Shown here piece by piece: positions 1 to 10,238 of a stretch of DNA of 64,000 bases. A model generated the notes under the pieces. That model worked only from the letters and a program-made list of their open reading frames with translations, made no database searches and was not told the origin of the DNA. The stretch comes from Symbiodinium natans (lineage: Eukaryota; Sar; Dinophyceae; Suessiales; Symbiodiniaceae), in NCBI GenBank assembly GCA_905221605.1, contig CAJNDS010002639.1, positions 187,945 to 251,944 of the forward strand, read 5' to 3'. The translations under genes were made by a program, and so were the position numbers. Position 1 is the stretch's first letter. Every line of letters starts with the position of its first letter.

Positions 1-238
1 ATGGTGCTCGGCAAGCACAATTATGGATTGGCCTTTCAGCGTTAGTCGTTCAATCTCTTGTGCTCGGGCTTTGTTTGTACAGATGTCTGTGTGTTCATTT
101 TGGCCTTGTGGGGCCTGCCGCGGTACTGCACATGGATGAACTGTCGCGAACCCCCCCCTGCTGATCCAGCCAAGTGTCTGTTGAACAACACAGCCGATGC
201 AGGAAAAACGCAAGTGATCGGTGCCTCCTGGTCGCTAG

Positions 239-465
239 GATCTATGCTGTACTTGGACGGGGAGAAGATCGTGGACAACAACGGGTGTCACCCCGAACAA
301 ATGAGGTTCTCTGTGCCCAAGGTCTGGGCAGCAGGTGCCCACAAGCTGGTGGTGGACTTTTGCGAGGTGGGAGGTGGCGAGGCCTTCAGGCTGCGATATC
401 AAGGGCCGGACAGCGGCGGTGGCAACAGACCAATCCCCACGTGGGCCCTCAAGCGCGACGCTAAG
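239..465 (+). CDS. PA14 C-terminal exon, copy 1 (partial gene)
   Basis: Exon of a modular, probably secreted or surface protein. The translation contains YLDGEKIVDNNGCH, then a HKLVVDFCEVGGGEAF stretch and RYQGPDSG. This is the strand order of the second half of a PA14 beta-barrel, a carbohydrate-binding fold: a small-ligand loop followed by 'G-x-H-x-L' and a 'gG-a-F-x-L-x-Y-x-GP' strand. I place the acceptor at AG 237-238 and the end at AAG 465 before GC, because two homologous exons (1223-1449 and 3773-3996) have the same borders and lengths (227, 227, 224 nt). Bases 1-238 would then be the preceding intron, although they stay open in this frame. The N-terminal exons of this copy lie outside the window. 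Confidence 0.65.
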
Positions 466-674
466 GCCCTGCCTGGACGGAGACTGCAGTGCGTAGAGTC
501 AGCTCGCGAGTTGCATGAAGTTGTTGCAGTGTGGATGTCCAGCAGTGCCGGGCTTGATAAGATCGTGCAGAATTTTGTCGTGACCGCCTAGATTCGATCT
601 CACATTCCTTTCACATATCAGGCTTTATAGGGTTCACTACATGAGTTTATTCCTCAAATCTTGCCCTGCAACAG

Positions 675-1449
675 CCGTTCACGGCGGACGGCTTGGAGTG
701 CGACTACTTCTACAACCAGGCGGAGTGCAACATCCCAGACCTCGCTGCGTTGACGCCTGACAGAATTGAGTTTAGAGCATTATTATGAGTACTTTCTACA
801 CTGTGTCTTTCTTGGCAATCTGGTGATCGGAAGGACACCGGCCCACAGCGTGGTTTTGCCAAAGATTCACATGGACTGGGGTCAACACTCGGCCTGGGAC
901 AGACGAGCTTGGTCCGTCTCTGCATTTGCTCTTACCTGCAGGACAACGGACAGTATCGCAGCCTAGGCGTACGAGAAGGGGACCAGTTTTGCATGAGGCA
1001 GTCGGCGCTGCTCATGCAGCACAAAACAATGCTACTCTACGCCTCTAGGCAAAGTTCGTCTTAAAAGAATTAGTCCCGCATGTGCAGGTGCACAGGTCAC
1101 TTGGTCACCAAGACAGCTGGCGACTATCAGTTCTTCCTAAGCTCAGACGACGGCTACTTGGCTAGTGGCGACGTAGCAGTCTGACGAAGTCCGCTCTTGC
1201 CACATCACATTCATTTTGCAAGGCTCGCTCATGTACCTGAACGGGGAGAAAGTCGTGGACAACAATGGCTGCCATGGCGAACAAGAGAGGGGAAGTGCGC
1301 ACAAGTACCTCCTGTCCGGTTCCCACAAGCTGGTGGTGGACATGTGCGAAGTGGGCGGTGGTGAGGTCTTCAAGATGCGATATCAAGGGCCGGACACCGG
1401 CAATCACAAGATTACGGTGCCCAAGTCCGCCCTCCAACATGATGTCAAG
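675..1449 (+). CDS. PA14 module, copy 2 (five exons)
   Basis: Five exons assemble into one PA14 module: about 675-763 (CDYFYNQAECNIPDL), 834-880 (RTPAHSVVLPKI), 942-997 (NGQYRSLGVREGDQFCMR), 1088-1164 (AGDYQFFLSSDDGYLA) and 1223-1449 (YLNGEKVVDNNGCH to RYQGPDTG). The 'SSDDGYLa-x-LYLdGekVVDN' core is the PA14 signature. Each exon follows an AG. The 942-997 exon ends ATGAG before GC and the last ends AAG before GC, so GC donors are likely; 1088-1164 may end at a GT. Exon lengths match copy 3 (56/56, 77/77, 227/224 nt), which is the main support for the borders. The module probably binds glycan outside the cell; the ligand cannot be read from sequence. It belongs to the same gene as its neighbours, judging by strand, phase and spacing. 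Confidence 0.65.
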
Positions 1450-1609
1450 GCCTTTGTTTTATTTCTGTAAATTCCCCGTGTTTTCGTGGGTTGTGTCGAA
1501 CAGCCACATGATGGCCCAGTGCATTCGGAATGTCACGGCATATTTGCACCCCCAGCAGGAACAAAGCTTTTGGCCCCGTTTGTTGTTGTGTCGATTGCGT
1601 CTCTGACAG

Positions 1610-3996
1610 CACTTGTCGGACGGCTTGAAGTGCGACTACTTCTACAACCAGGCGCAGTGCAACATCCCAAACCTCGAAGCGATGACGCCCGGCAGAACTG
1701 GTGGGTCTTCCACAGGTGCTGTCATTGAGATAGTGCTTTCGTTGCCGACTTGACTCGTTGCTCGGAAGGACACCTGCCCACAGCGGGGTTGTGCCGGAGA
1801 TCTTCCTGGACTGGCCCAGGGAATCTGAGACAGTTGCAGCTCACACACGAAACACGGAGCTTGTAACCCCGATGCCGTTGTTCGACAGCAAGACAAAAGA
1901 GACCACGCATATTGTCATTGAAGACCTTCAACAAATTAGTACTGTTACAATTACAAATGAGCCCACAATCCGAAACAGCGGCACAACCACACAGAGACAA
2001 AGTTGAGTGGCATCCGGGAATCCCAACAAATGTTCCACCAGGAGCCTTAGGGTAAGTTCTCCTGCGCTAGCCTGATGCAAAGCTGGCTTCGAATTGATCA
2101 CTTTCTCGCACTGCGCCAGTGCTGACGCAACTATTCACTGTCGATTTCTGCGAGGGTGGCCCCTCCCTGACTGGTGCCTAGAACCGGGGGCGCGTGGGGA
2201 GGGATCCAAGGACCCAGATAGTAGGGCCTTAAGCCCAAATATGACCCGCCCTAAACCCTACTATTTGGGTCCTTGGGACCCTTTAGGGAAACAATAGATC
2301 GCGATTGCCGGAAGACGCGGACACGCGGGAAGGTCTGGCGCAGCTCTTACATAAGCAGTCTAAGGGCTTGTATAAGGGATGTATAGGGCTACATAAGGGA
2401 TATACAGGGTTTATACAGGGAACATATCAACACGAATTGCCCTTAGACCAAAATGTTGTCAGAAGCAGGTTGCCAACTCCAGCCGTGCCGTACCTTCGCC
2501 ACTCCTTCGCGAGTTTGAGAGGATCTAACCAGCGTTTTCAGACGGTGTCCAAATTTTAGTTCGTCTTCGTGTTGCATTTGTTGGGCATTGGGGTGGCACC
2601 CTCTTTCATTATATGATATGATATGATATGACATTATATTTTATTATATTTCATTATAGATTTCAATCTCTGCGGCTTAAACATAAGCTTACTCGGGGCC
2701 GAGGTTGACCAAACTGTGCAGGCAAGTGGGGTTGAATTTTGACCACGACGCCGCTGCCGGGAAAGGGCCTTACGGCGTTTTAGCAACTAGTTGTAGGTTA
2801 CGCAGTTCAGTCTTTGAGGTGAGGTTGGGGCGAGTGCCTGGGTTTTTTTATCTAGCTGATATTCGGGTCAACCTAAGCCAAAGCAACTCGACGTGCAGCT
2901 TCCGTGGTCTAGCAAGGATAGAAAATGAGTAGACCTGATCCAGATTTTGTCAATTCTGTCAGGGCCTCCGTTCATTTCAACGAGAACGATTCAAGGCCTT
3001 ACCCCAAGTCCAAGTGCCCAATGATCATATGCTCCCCGAAATCCTCACCTACAAAACTACTATCCTAAACCTGAGTACCTTATTTTTGGGTCCTTTGGAC
3101 ACGTAACCCTACACCCTAAACCCTAAACCCTAATTAGGGTTAAGGAGGGCGGTTCTTGCGGGGGGTGCTTCGGAGCAAGGCCAAGACCAAACACGACCAC
3201 GAAAACACGGGGGCTTGCACGGCACAAGCGATCACAAAAAATCGCGGAAGGACAACACAAACCCATATAATATAATATAACATAATATAATATAATATAA
3301 TATAGATGGATCATAGGCGGGTTCGTGCTTCACATCCCAAATTCCTGTGGCTTGCAGCATCAGTGGTTCTGGGTTGCGGCAAATGGATATGCCGTTTCAA
3401 AATCGTCCCCTGGCGTTTAACGTTGCGAATCGTTTACAGGAAAGCCAGCCCCATACAAGCCTGTTTACTATCCTACTCTGTGCTGCATGTGGTCTTGCCT
3501 GCAGAACCACGGCCAGTTTTCCCAAGCCGGTGTGCGACAAGGGGACAACTTTTGCATGAGGCATTCGGCGCTCTGCTATGCTGCGTGAAGCTGCAGCCAC
3601 TCCAGGCAAAGTCTTGCAAGTGCCACCTGTGCAGGTGCAGTGGCATATTGGTCACAGAGAAAGCTGGCGACTATGTGTTCTACCTAAGCTCAGACGACGG
3701 CTACCTGGCTGAGTAGTAGGGGGAAGTGCAGCATTTAAACAAACGCCGCCTTTGCCAGACTCCCGTTCTCAGGGTCCCTCCTGTACCTGGACGGCGAGAA
3801 GGTCGTGGACAACAATGGCTGCCATGGCGAGCAAGAGAAGGGAAGTCAGCTCTTGTACCTCTCTGCCGGTTTCCACAAGCTGACGGCGGAAATGTGCGAG
3901 ATGGGAGGTCACGAGGTCTTCAAGATGCAATACTGGGGGCCGGACACCGGCCATTCCAAGATCACAGTGAAGTCCGCCCTCAAGTACTCCGGGAAG
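1610..3996 (+). CDS. PA14 module, copy 3 (five exons, one long intron)
   Basis: Repeat of the preceding module: exons at about 1610-1695 (CDYFYNQAQCNIPNL), 1769-1815 (RTPAHSGVVPEIFLDW), 3505-3560 (NHGQFSQAGVRQGDNFCMR), 3635-3711 (AGDYVFYLSSDDGYLA) and 3773-3996 (YLDGEKVVDNNGCH to YWGPDTG). All align with copy 2 and keep exon lengths. The intron between the second and third exons has grown to about 1.7 kb by insertion of repeats. The end of the 3635-3711 exon is uncertain: the obvious GT nearby would break the phase. Three copies of one module, the first incomplete in this window, point to exon-block duplication within a gene. Confidence 0.62.
1816..3504 (+). other. Expanded intron of the PA14 gene
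   Basis: No convincing coding sequence. It holds a fold-back element (2202-2281), two AT-rich short repeats (2609-2656, ATATG type; 3267-3304, TATAA type), a half copy of the same fold-back near 3064-3105, and a short CCCTAAA block near 3113-3137. The corresponding intron in copy 2 is only about 60 nt, so nearly all of this is later insertion. Confidence 0.5.
2202..2281. repeat. Inverted-repeat (fold-back) element
   Basis: The left arm GGATCCAAGGACCCAGATAG (start 2202) is complementary, with few mismatches, to the right arm ACTATTTGGGTCCTTGGGAC ending near 2281. The arms are separated by about 30 bases. It looks like a small MITE; no clear target duplication is visible. Confidence 0.6.
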
Positions 3997-4203
3997 GCTC
4001 GTATCAGTCTTGCCATCACCTTGCTGCTGCAGGGCCACCCGTAGTGCTGCCCCATGTGGCCGAATGCAGCCCGAAAGTGTTCAGATCTATCTCTAGCAAC
4101 CCACAGAACTTGCACATCCAAAAACGTAAGGGCTTCACGGTGCAATTCTCTGACTTCGATGCCATGAATTCATATAACAGGTAGCCCCCGAAACAGACTG
4201 CAG

Positions 4204-4898
4204 GAGGAAGAGCTGGCAGATGATCCTGTCGACCCGTCTTCCGACCCCGAGACCGAGGGAGATGAGGGCCCGCAGCCTGCGGCCAAGTCTTCCATGGTGG
4301 CTTGGTTCAAGAGCGAAGATGCGGATGCAGAATGGCCGAGCGCAGTGGGCAGTTGGAAGAGTCGCGTGACGAAAGGCAGCGTCACCAGAAAGGTCGAAGC
4401 CGGGAATGGGGCTGCAATCCCTGTGGTGTACCTCGCGGGCAATACCCACACCGGAATTGACTTCGGCAAGATCATGAAGCCAGACTTCACGATTTGTTCG
4501 ATCACCCGCTATGTCCAGGGCGGCAAGCAGGAGCGCATTCTCACCTCAGCTGTTTCTCCCAACGTCCTCCATGGCCATCATCACCATCGCACAGGTGTTG
4601 CTCATTACAGTACGTGGGTCACAGACTGGAACAAACCAAGCAATACCGACTGGCTTGTGATGTGCGGCAACAACAAGGGCGTTGTTTACGCGGGCGAAGA
4701 CAAGAAAAACATCGCCAGCGCCCACGGTAATCTCGCCAACGCAGACTTCAACTTGTACATCAACGACGGGGGCTTCAATGAACTCTCTGACTTCGGAGTC
4801 ATGGAGGTCATCACGTGGGACCGTGCTCTCTCGGCAGACGAGATGTGGACTACCATGGAGTACCTGAACTGGAAAAAGGCAGGATACCTTTGCGGGGG
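4204..4898 (+). CDS. LamG-like (concanavalin A-like) module, copy 1
   Basis: Single-exon module of about 230 residues. After an acidic linker (EEELADDPVD) comes MVAWFKSEDADAEWPSAVG, and the module closes with DFGVMEVITWDRALSADEM and MEYLNWKKAGYLCGG. The 'lYINd...-v-E-v-i-WdRaLs-dE' ending is characteristic of LamG/concanavalin A-like jelly-roll domains (laminin G, pentraxin and related lectin folds). I start the exon after CAG at 4203 (phase 0). The end is near 4898 at a possible G/GTAGTG donor, where copies 1 and 2 differ by one G in a G run. Two further copies follow in tandem, so this part of the gene is a PA14-LamG-LamG-LamG series. Confidence 0.7.
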
Positions 4899-5203
4899 GG
4901 TAGTGGTCAAATGAGTCTTCGTGAACGCTCATTGATGTGCTGTTCAAACCGAACGTGTGAAAGTGTGTGCAGTAGTGTGTGCGTGCGTAGGAAGTCACGG
5001 AAATAACGTGCATAGAATTGATGACTGATTCCTGTACTTGTGTGAGTCACTGATGATCCCTGTGAAAGAGAAGCATCCGACTCTAACTGCGTGAGTGCTG
5101 CTCCATGCTCCCATCCTCGCACTGCTCCATGCTGTACGAAGATTTACATACACGTTGCAGCGATGCTATAAACCCCAAGGCCAGGCCCGCGGACGGCCAG
5201 CAG

Positions 5204-5829
5204 GGAGATGTGGGCCTGCAGCCTGCGGCCAAGTCTTCCATGGTGGCTTGGTTCAAGAGCGAAGATGCGGATGCACAGTGGCCGAGCGCAGTGGGCAGCT
5301 GGATGGGTCAAGTGACGCAAGGCAGCGTCGCCAGAAAAGTCGAAGCAGGGAATGGGGCTGCGAAACCTGTGGCGTACCTCGTGGGCAATACCCACACCGG
5401 AATTGACTTCGGCAAGATCATGAAGCCCGCCTTTACGATCTGTTCGGTCACCCGCTATGTCCAGGGAGGCCAGCACCAACGCATTCTGACAAACAACAAC
5501 CCCAATTTCCTCCATGGTCACTGGCATCAAAAAGCGGGTCTTGCATATTACAATGCTTGGGTCACGGACCACCAGGGTTCGGGCGATACGGATTGGCTTG
5601 TGATGTGTGGCAACAGCCAGGGGGTTGTCTTCGCGGGCGAAGAGAGGAAAAATATCGGTACCAGGAAGGCTGCGGTCCACCAGGAGTTCCACTTGTACAT
5701 CAACAAGAATGAAGTCTCTGACTTCGGTGTCATGGAGGTCATCGTGTGGGACCGTGCTCTCTCACAGGACGAGATGTGGAAGAGCATGGAGTACTTGATC
5801 TGGAAAAAGGCAGGATACCTTTGCGGGGG
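5204..5829 (+). CDS. LamG-like module, copy 2
   Basis: Close repeat of copy 1, about 70-75% alike by eye: MVAWFKSEDADAQWPSAVG at the start, DFGVMEVIVWDRALSQDEM near the end, and MEYLIWKKAGYLCGG before a candidate G/GTAGTG donor. The proposed acceptor is the CAG ending at 5203. The frame stays open upstream to 5105, but that part matches neither sister copy and is probably intron. The about 300-base spacer between copies 1 and 2 is non-coding in my reading and shares words with the spacer before copy 3 (for example GCTCCCATCCTC near 5106 and 6107). Confidence 0.68.
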
Positions 5830-6167
5830 GTAGTGTTCTTATGTTCATGCTCATCTGCTGTTCAAACCGGTTGAAGCCACATGGCACCAGCGGTTTTCTG
5901 CCCGCAGATCTCAAGAAGACCACCCTGAGAATACTCGACAACCCTTGTGCTCTAACTGTGAAGATCAGTGCATGCGTCTGCCAGCGGATAGACTGTAGGC
6001 CCGCGGTGGCACTCGTAGACTTGATTGCTGATTCCTGTACTTGTTTGAGTCAATGCATGATCCCCGCGAAAGAGAGAGCATTCGCGTCTAGCTGCGTGAT
6101 TGTTGCTCTCCCATCCTCACACTGCTCCATCCCGCACGAACATTTTACGTTTTTACGTACCCTGCAG

Positions 6168-6800
6168 GGGAGCGTGGGCCCGCAGCCCGCGGCCAAGTCT
6201 TCCATGGTGGCTTGGTTCAAGAGCGAAGATGCGGATGCACAGTGGCCGAGCGCAGTGAACAGCTTTACCGGTCGGGTGACGAGAGGCAGCATCACCAGAA
6301 AGGTCGAAGCAGGGAATGGGGCTGCGAAGCCTGTGGTGTACCTTGCGGGCAATACCCAGACCTCAATTGACTTCGGCAAGATCATGAAGCCCGCCTTTAC
6401 GATCTGTTCGGTCACCCGCTATGTCCAGGGAGGCCAGCAACATCGCATTCTGACAAGCAATGGTCAGCCAAATTTCCTCCATGGCCACTGGCATCAACGC
6501 ACGCCTCTCGCTTATTACAATAATTGGGTCACACCCCACGTAGGTCCGGCCTTGACAGATTGGCTTGTGATGTGTGGCAACAGCCAGGGGGTTGTCTTCG
6601 CGGGCACGGAGAGGAAAAATATCGGTGAGAGGAAGGCTGCGGTCCACCAGGAGTTCCACTTGTACATCAACGAGGGCTTCACGTCAGAATTATCTGACTT
6701 CGGTGTCATGGAGGTCATCGTGTGGGACCGCGCTCTCTCAGAGGACGAGATGTGGAAGAGCATGGAGTACTTGAGTGGGAAGCTCCAAGGCTCTTCGTGA
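6168..6800 (+). CDS. LamG-like module, copy 3 (possible gene end)
   Basis: Third tandem copy, starting after CTGCAG at 6167. It keeps MVAWFKSEDADAQWPSAV, NTQTSIDFGKIMKPAF and DFGVMEVIVWDRALSEDEM. Its end differs from the other copies: MEYLSGKLQGSS then TGA at 6798-6800, instead of WKKAGYLCGG plus a donor. This could be the true C-terminus of the modular protein, since the next gene begins about 275 bases downstream on the same strand. The frame also stays open upstream to 5841, but that stretch has no similarity to the other modules and I treat it as intron. Confidence 0.66.
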   Translation, partial: GSVGPQPAAKSSMVAWFKSEDADAQWPSAVNSFTGRVTRGSITRKVEAGNGAAKPVVYLAGNTQTSIDFGKIMKPAFTICSVTRYVQGGQQHRILTSNGQPNFLHGHWHQRTPLAYYNNWVTPHVGPALTDWLVMCGNSQGVVFAGTERKNIGERKAAVHQEFHLYINEGFTSELSDFGVMEVIVWDRALSEDEMWKSMEYLSGKLQGSS

Positions 6801-7075
6801 CAGGCCGATCACTCCTAGGCATTTCAGCGACAGGTCGTTGCGGAGTTTGGCCTGCAAAGACAAAAAACTCAGACCCGCCTGATCAGTGCTGTTGGTAGTG
6901 GCGGTCGCAGCGAAATCCCCTAAAGGCTGCACAGCTCAAAGAACTTGTTGTCATAGCCCCTCTGAGTGAGATTAGCTGAAATCAATTGCATCCTCCAGCA
7001 TCTGGCTGAAATCAATTCGGCGATCCAGCCCCACGGACACTTGTTTTCCAATTCCATGCGTATCCAAGTCCATAC

Positions 7076-8344
7076 ATGGCCGCAGTTTCGGTAGCACTCC
7101 AGACTCTGATCTGCTCCTACCTGCTGTCAGGGGTGCATTGCATCCGTGGTACGGAGTCTGAGGGCAGCACCGCGGAGGTTCAGACGAGATCTGCTCTGCG
7201 CTCTGCCCTGGCTCAGGAGGAGTCCAGTGGTGTAGTTGTGGCCAACAACTCTGAGATCTCGAAGCTCGAGCAGACCTACTTCTCTAAGTGGGGAACGCCG
7301 GAAGAGGTGTGCCACAAGGCCCCTCAGTGCTATTGCATACGTCATACAAATCATCATCACAACGATGTATGTGGATGGTGCGAGTCCACGCAGAAACCAT
7401 TCCTAGGCACACCCGCCGGGCCTTCGGAAGAAGGAGTGGTGTGCGGCAACTGGATTTTCAAGCACGAGGATTGTCCATACTTTGTGTGCAAGCCCGATTA
7501 TGATGCGAAGTGGCTCTTCGAGTTGCTATGGCCGGTGACATTCTTCACTGTCGTGGCAGGTGTCAGCACTTTCCGTCACTCTGCCAAAAGTGACACCAGC
7601 GAGCCAAAGACAAACCATGAGTTCAGCTCAATTACCCGCACACAGCAAGAGTTCAGGAAGGGCTTATGGGGTGTCCGGTTGCCAGTTTCAAGCACACCTT
7701 ACCAGCCGACATTCGACATACGTCGCGGCGTCTGGTCTCTCATGCGCCAATGTACTGCGATGAGCAACGTGGCTGACTGGACGCTGCTCTTTGGCTTGTA
7801 CTGCAGCGTGGTCTTCACAATCGTCCGCTTGGGCGTAATGGTCGTGGAAAAGGAAGACTGGGCCAGCCTCAGCCATACATTGGCTGCAGTTGCGTCAGCA
7901 CTGGGTCAATTGAAAGGCATTGTGACGTTCCTGTTCTCCTTCTATGTGCTTGGCCGTGTTGGGTGGTGGTGGAACGTCATGGCCTGTGGGTGGACCATCC
8001 AGGGCAGGGTGGCTGACATCGCGCTACTTGTGGGTGGTGCCGCGGCAGCTGAGGAGCACAAGGATTCCGGCGCAAGGTGGGAGTTCAAGTGGCACGTCTA
8101 CCGCTACCTGATGACCATCTTCGTGCTCACCTTCAAGTCGCTGAATGTTGCTTTTGCCTTCACGTTCGAGGAGTTTGAGAAGATAGGCCTGCTGGAGAAG
8201 GAGGAGTCGGAGGTGCTCGCCAAGAGCCTGCAGCCGCGCATGGTGGTGCTCAAGTGGCTCTCCATGCAGGTGACCGGGAACGTCCAGGACAAGCACGTGA
8301 AGACCGAGATCCTGAACCAGATACTTAGGAGTACTTGGAACTAA
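7076..8344 (+). CDS. Bestrophin-like channel, exon 1
   Basis: First exon of a membrane protein. Residues 1-25 look like a signal peptide, followed by a Cys-rich luminal stretch (CHKAPQCYC, CGWCES, CGNW...CPYFVC). Hydrophobic segments follow near residues 148-168, 240-260, 285-310 and 343-365. The part TFLFSFYVLGRVGWWWNVM, then WHVYRYLMTIFVLTFKSLN and EEFEKIGLLEKEESEVL follows the bestrophin order (FvLGFyV..RWW, RYl, FPt..hlv.aGl...E). Bestrophins are pentameric anion channels. The ATG at 7076 precedes the signal peptide. The reading frame runs to a TAA at 8342-8344, but the protein continues at 9076, so the real exon end is probably near 8320 (after CTGAACCAG); I cannot fix the donor. The extra N-terminal Cys-rich domain is not typical of bestrophins. 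Confidence 0.7.
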   Translation: MAAVSVALQTLICSYLLSGVHCIRGTESEGSTAEVQTRSALRSALAQEESSGVVVANNSEISKLEQTYFSKWGTPEEVCHKAPQCYCIRHTNHHHNDVCGWCESTQKPFLGTPAGPSEEGVVCGNWIFKHEDCPYFVCKPDYDAKWLFELLWPVTFFTVVAGVSTFRHSAKSDTSEPKTNHEFSSITRTQQEFRKGLWGVRLPVSSTPYQPTFDIRRGVWSLMRQCTAMSNVADWTLLFGLYCSVVFTIVRLGVMVVEKEDWASLSHTLAAVASALGQLKGIVTFLFSFYVLGRVGWWWNVMACGWTIQGRVADIALLVGGAAAAEEHKDSGARWEFKWHVYRYLMTIFVLTFKSLNVAFAFTFEEFEKIGLLEKEESEVLAKSLQPRMVVLKWLSMQVTGNVQDKHVKTEILNQILRSTWN

Positions 8345-8654
8345 TTTTTAATCTTTGGGCACCATAATTCCGAAGAGAAGCAGCATATAAAAATTATAAT
8401 TTTTGCCGTTGGGTTCCTGAAGTTCACCCTAAACCCTAAACCCCAAACCCCAAACCATAAACGCGAAACCCTAAACTGAGGGCCTAGGCCGCCCCCCTAC
8501 GATGGGGGGCGGCGCTTAAGCCCATTGATGGCGAAAGCCGACCCAGGTCGCTCGCCCGCCTCCCACAGCATGGGGGTCGGTAGCGCCCACGATGGGCAAC
8601 CAGCACTGGTCCCTTATGTGAATTGGGGGGGTACCCCCGGCCCCTAGGCCAGGA

Positions 8655-8656
<2 letters not shown>

Positions 8657-8711
<55 letters not shown>
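8657..8711. repeat. Poly-C tract of 55 bases
   Basis: Uninterrupted run of C. Its length in the assembly should be treated with caution. Confidence 0.9.
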
Positions 8712-8713
<2 letters not shown>

Positions 8714-9007
8714 CTTGCCTGACTCCCTGATCCCCTGACTCGGCCCCGGGCCTCTGGATTGCCTTCGATTGACTCTCGGATTCAACCAGCATCATGAAAC
8801 CGAGTAAGTTTTGGATTGTTGTCTGAGTTTAGGCCTAAACGCTAAAAGGAATAGGTTTGGGTGGCTATGCCGCCTTGGACGGCGTGGGGTGGGAGAAAAG
8901 TGTTTGATGGCCCTCCACAATCGGGCCAAAGCTGCTCTTCGGCACCTCACGAAGCTTTCGAGCTTGTTCCGAAACCTAATCTTCACAGCATCTACGCCCT
9001 ATCACAG

Positions 9008-9056
9008 CAAGCCCTAAACCCTAAACCCTAAACCCTAAACCCTAAACACTAAACCC
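9008..9056. repeat. CCCTAAA array, telomere type
   Basis: About six copies of CCCTAAA, just upstream of the exon that begins at 9076. Confidence 0.9.
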
Positions 9057-9075
9057 AGTACTAAGGATCGGCCAG

Positions 9076-9138
9076 TTGCGAGGTGCCACGGCCACCTTAC
9101 ACGACACGATGTCCATCCGTGCCCCCATGTCCTTCGAG
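9076..9138 (+). CDS. Bestrophin-like channel, exon 2
   Basis: 63 nt, phase 0 on both sides. It encodes LRGATATLHDTMSIRAPMSF plus E. This matches the bestrophin segment 'L-r-x-x-i-x-x-L-x-x-y-D-x-x-x-i-P-l-v-Y-x-Q-v' that follows the GLL..E helix in exon 1 and leads into the last membrane segment in exon 3. The acceptor is CCAG at 9072-9075, preceded by a CCCTAAA array. The donor is GC at 9139 (see the next feature). Confidence 0.65.
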
Positions 9139-9219
9139 GCGGTGTTCGGGTTTAGGGTTTAGGGTTTAGGGTTTAAGGCTTCGGGCTTCGGGTTTAGGGT
9201 TTAGGGTAAACGCTTCGAG
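9139..9219 (+). other. 81-nt GC-AG intron made of TTTAGGG repeats
   Basis: The 13-base word CTTCGAGGCGGTG occurs at 9132-9144 and again at 9213-9225. Removing one period (81 nt, GC...AG) joins ...MSFE to AVMHITVYLW in frame. The intron body is almost all TTTAGGG-type repeat plus GGGCTTC variants. Confidence 0.75.
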
Positions 9220-9537
9220 GCGGTGATGCACATTACGGTGTACCTCTGGATCATCACCATGCCGTTGGCTGAGCTCGGTGGGCGTCTAAGTGACAGGGAG
9301 GATGCCTCGAAGCTGCATGTCTTTGTGCTCAGCTGCAGCTGCTTGATGTCCTGCTGGTTCTACCTCTGCATGGTTGACCTCCTTGAAACGTTCAAGAACT
9401 CGTTCGGCGAGGACTCCGATGACCTGAACCCAGGCGCCATCATCAGCGAGACAGAGACGGGCGTCATTGACTTGCTGACGAGCCCTGTGCCTAGCAGCCT
9501 CAGCTCTGTCTGCAAGGATGATCTGTACAAAGAGTGA
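9220..9537 (+). CDS. Bestrophin-like channel, exon 3 (C-terminus)
   Basis: Encodes AVMHITVYLWIITMPLAELG, a second hydrophobic stretch (VLSCSCLMSCWFYLCMVDLL) and then NSFGEDSDDLNPG. The last motif corresponds to the acidic 'NPFGeDdDDf' Ca2+-clasp motif that ends the channel domain of bestrophins, which supports the assignment of the whole gene. It stops at TGA 9535-9537 after a short Ser/Pro-rich tail; animal bestrophins usually have a longer tail. The ATG at 9223 is internal, not a start. Confidence 0.7.
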   Translation, partial: AVMHITVYLWIITMPLAELGGRLSDREDASKLHVFVLSCSCLMSCWFYLCMVDLLETFKNSFGEDSDDLNPGAIISETETGVIDLLTSPVPSSLSSVCKDDLYKE

Positions 9538-9791
9538 TGCATGCATTCCTGCAGCAATGGAAGAAAGGAATCTTGCCCAGCGCACAGATTGCAAGGGATG
9601 TAAATCAGCTACGCTGTGCATGGCTGAGGCTTGATCTGCAACGATGATTTTGGCAGGTACATGAATGTCTTGGGTGTGCAAAGGCATAGGTGTTGTACCA
9701 TTTGAACTGCTGTTCCGGCTCCAGCTGCCAATTAGAAAAAAACCCCATCTAGCCCAGCATCGCTGTGCGCAGGCCTCGGAGTTATGCTCGT

Positions 9792-9905
9792 GGGTTCCCC
9801 TACTACCCCCCTCTATATTTAATTAGGCTTCATCATCCCTAAAGAACATTAAGTATGAGGGGAACCTAGAGGGGTAATCTAGAGGGGGGGTAGTAGGGGG
9901 AACCC
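9792..9905. mobile_element. Fold-back element, family 2
   Basis: Left arm GGGTTCCCCTACTACCCCCC at 9792; right arm reads as its reverse complement, ending at GGGGGAACCC (9905). The interior includes a second pair (GGTTCC / GGAACC type). A related copy lies at 32202-32336. Confidence 0.6.
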
Positions 9906-10238
9906 AGGATGTGCAGGGTGCAGAGTGTCATTTGGTCTTCTGTTGCCCGTGAGCATTGACGTACGCGGAGGTGAGAGAGCTCTCATCTGCAGCTATGCTG
10001 GTGCTCAGAGACTTGGACTGGCAAAGGTGTGCAACTGGTATGGGCATTTCCCAAAAAATGCCAGGGAGTGGGGAATACTTTGGTTCTGAGTCTGAGTCTT
10101 CTGACGGCCTGGTCCTCGAAAAGACATCTCATTCCAAAAGAAGGTAATGTTGGTGCCTGTGTTATCGGAGTCATGCACTGCGCGCTTGGCGATGACAGGA
10201 TGTTTGCGGCCGCTTTTTGCACACCCTCAGTGCAAGTT

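Larger units (their letters stand above)
8345..9075 (+). other. Bestrophin-like gene, intron 1
   Basis: Non-coding. It contains a degenerate CCCTAAA block (about 8427-8477), a 55-base C run (8657-8711) inside a G/C-skewed segment, and a cleaner CCCTAAA array (9008-9056) just before the CCAG acceptor at 9075. Small ORFs here are read-throughs of the homopolymer and are not supported. Confidence 0.55.

Noticed and set aside
5841-6167. N-terminal extension of LamG copy 3
   Set aside because: Open by chance; not shared by the other LamG copies and preceded by CTGCAG at the point where similarity starts.
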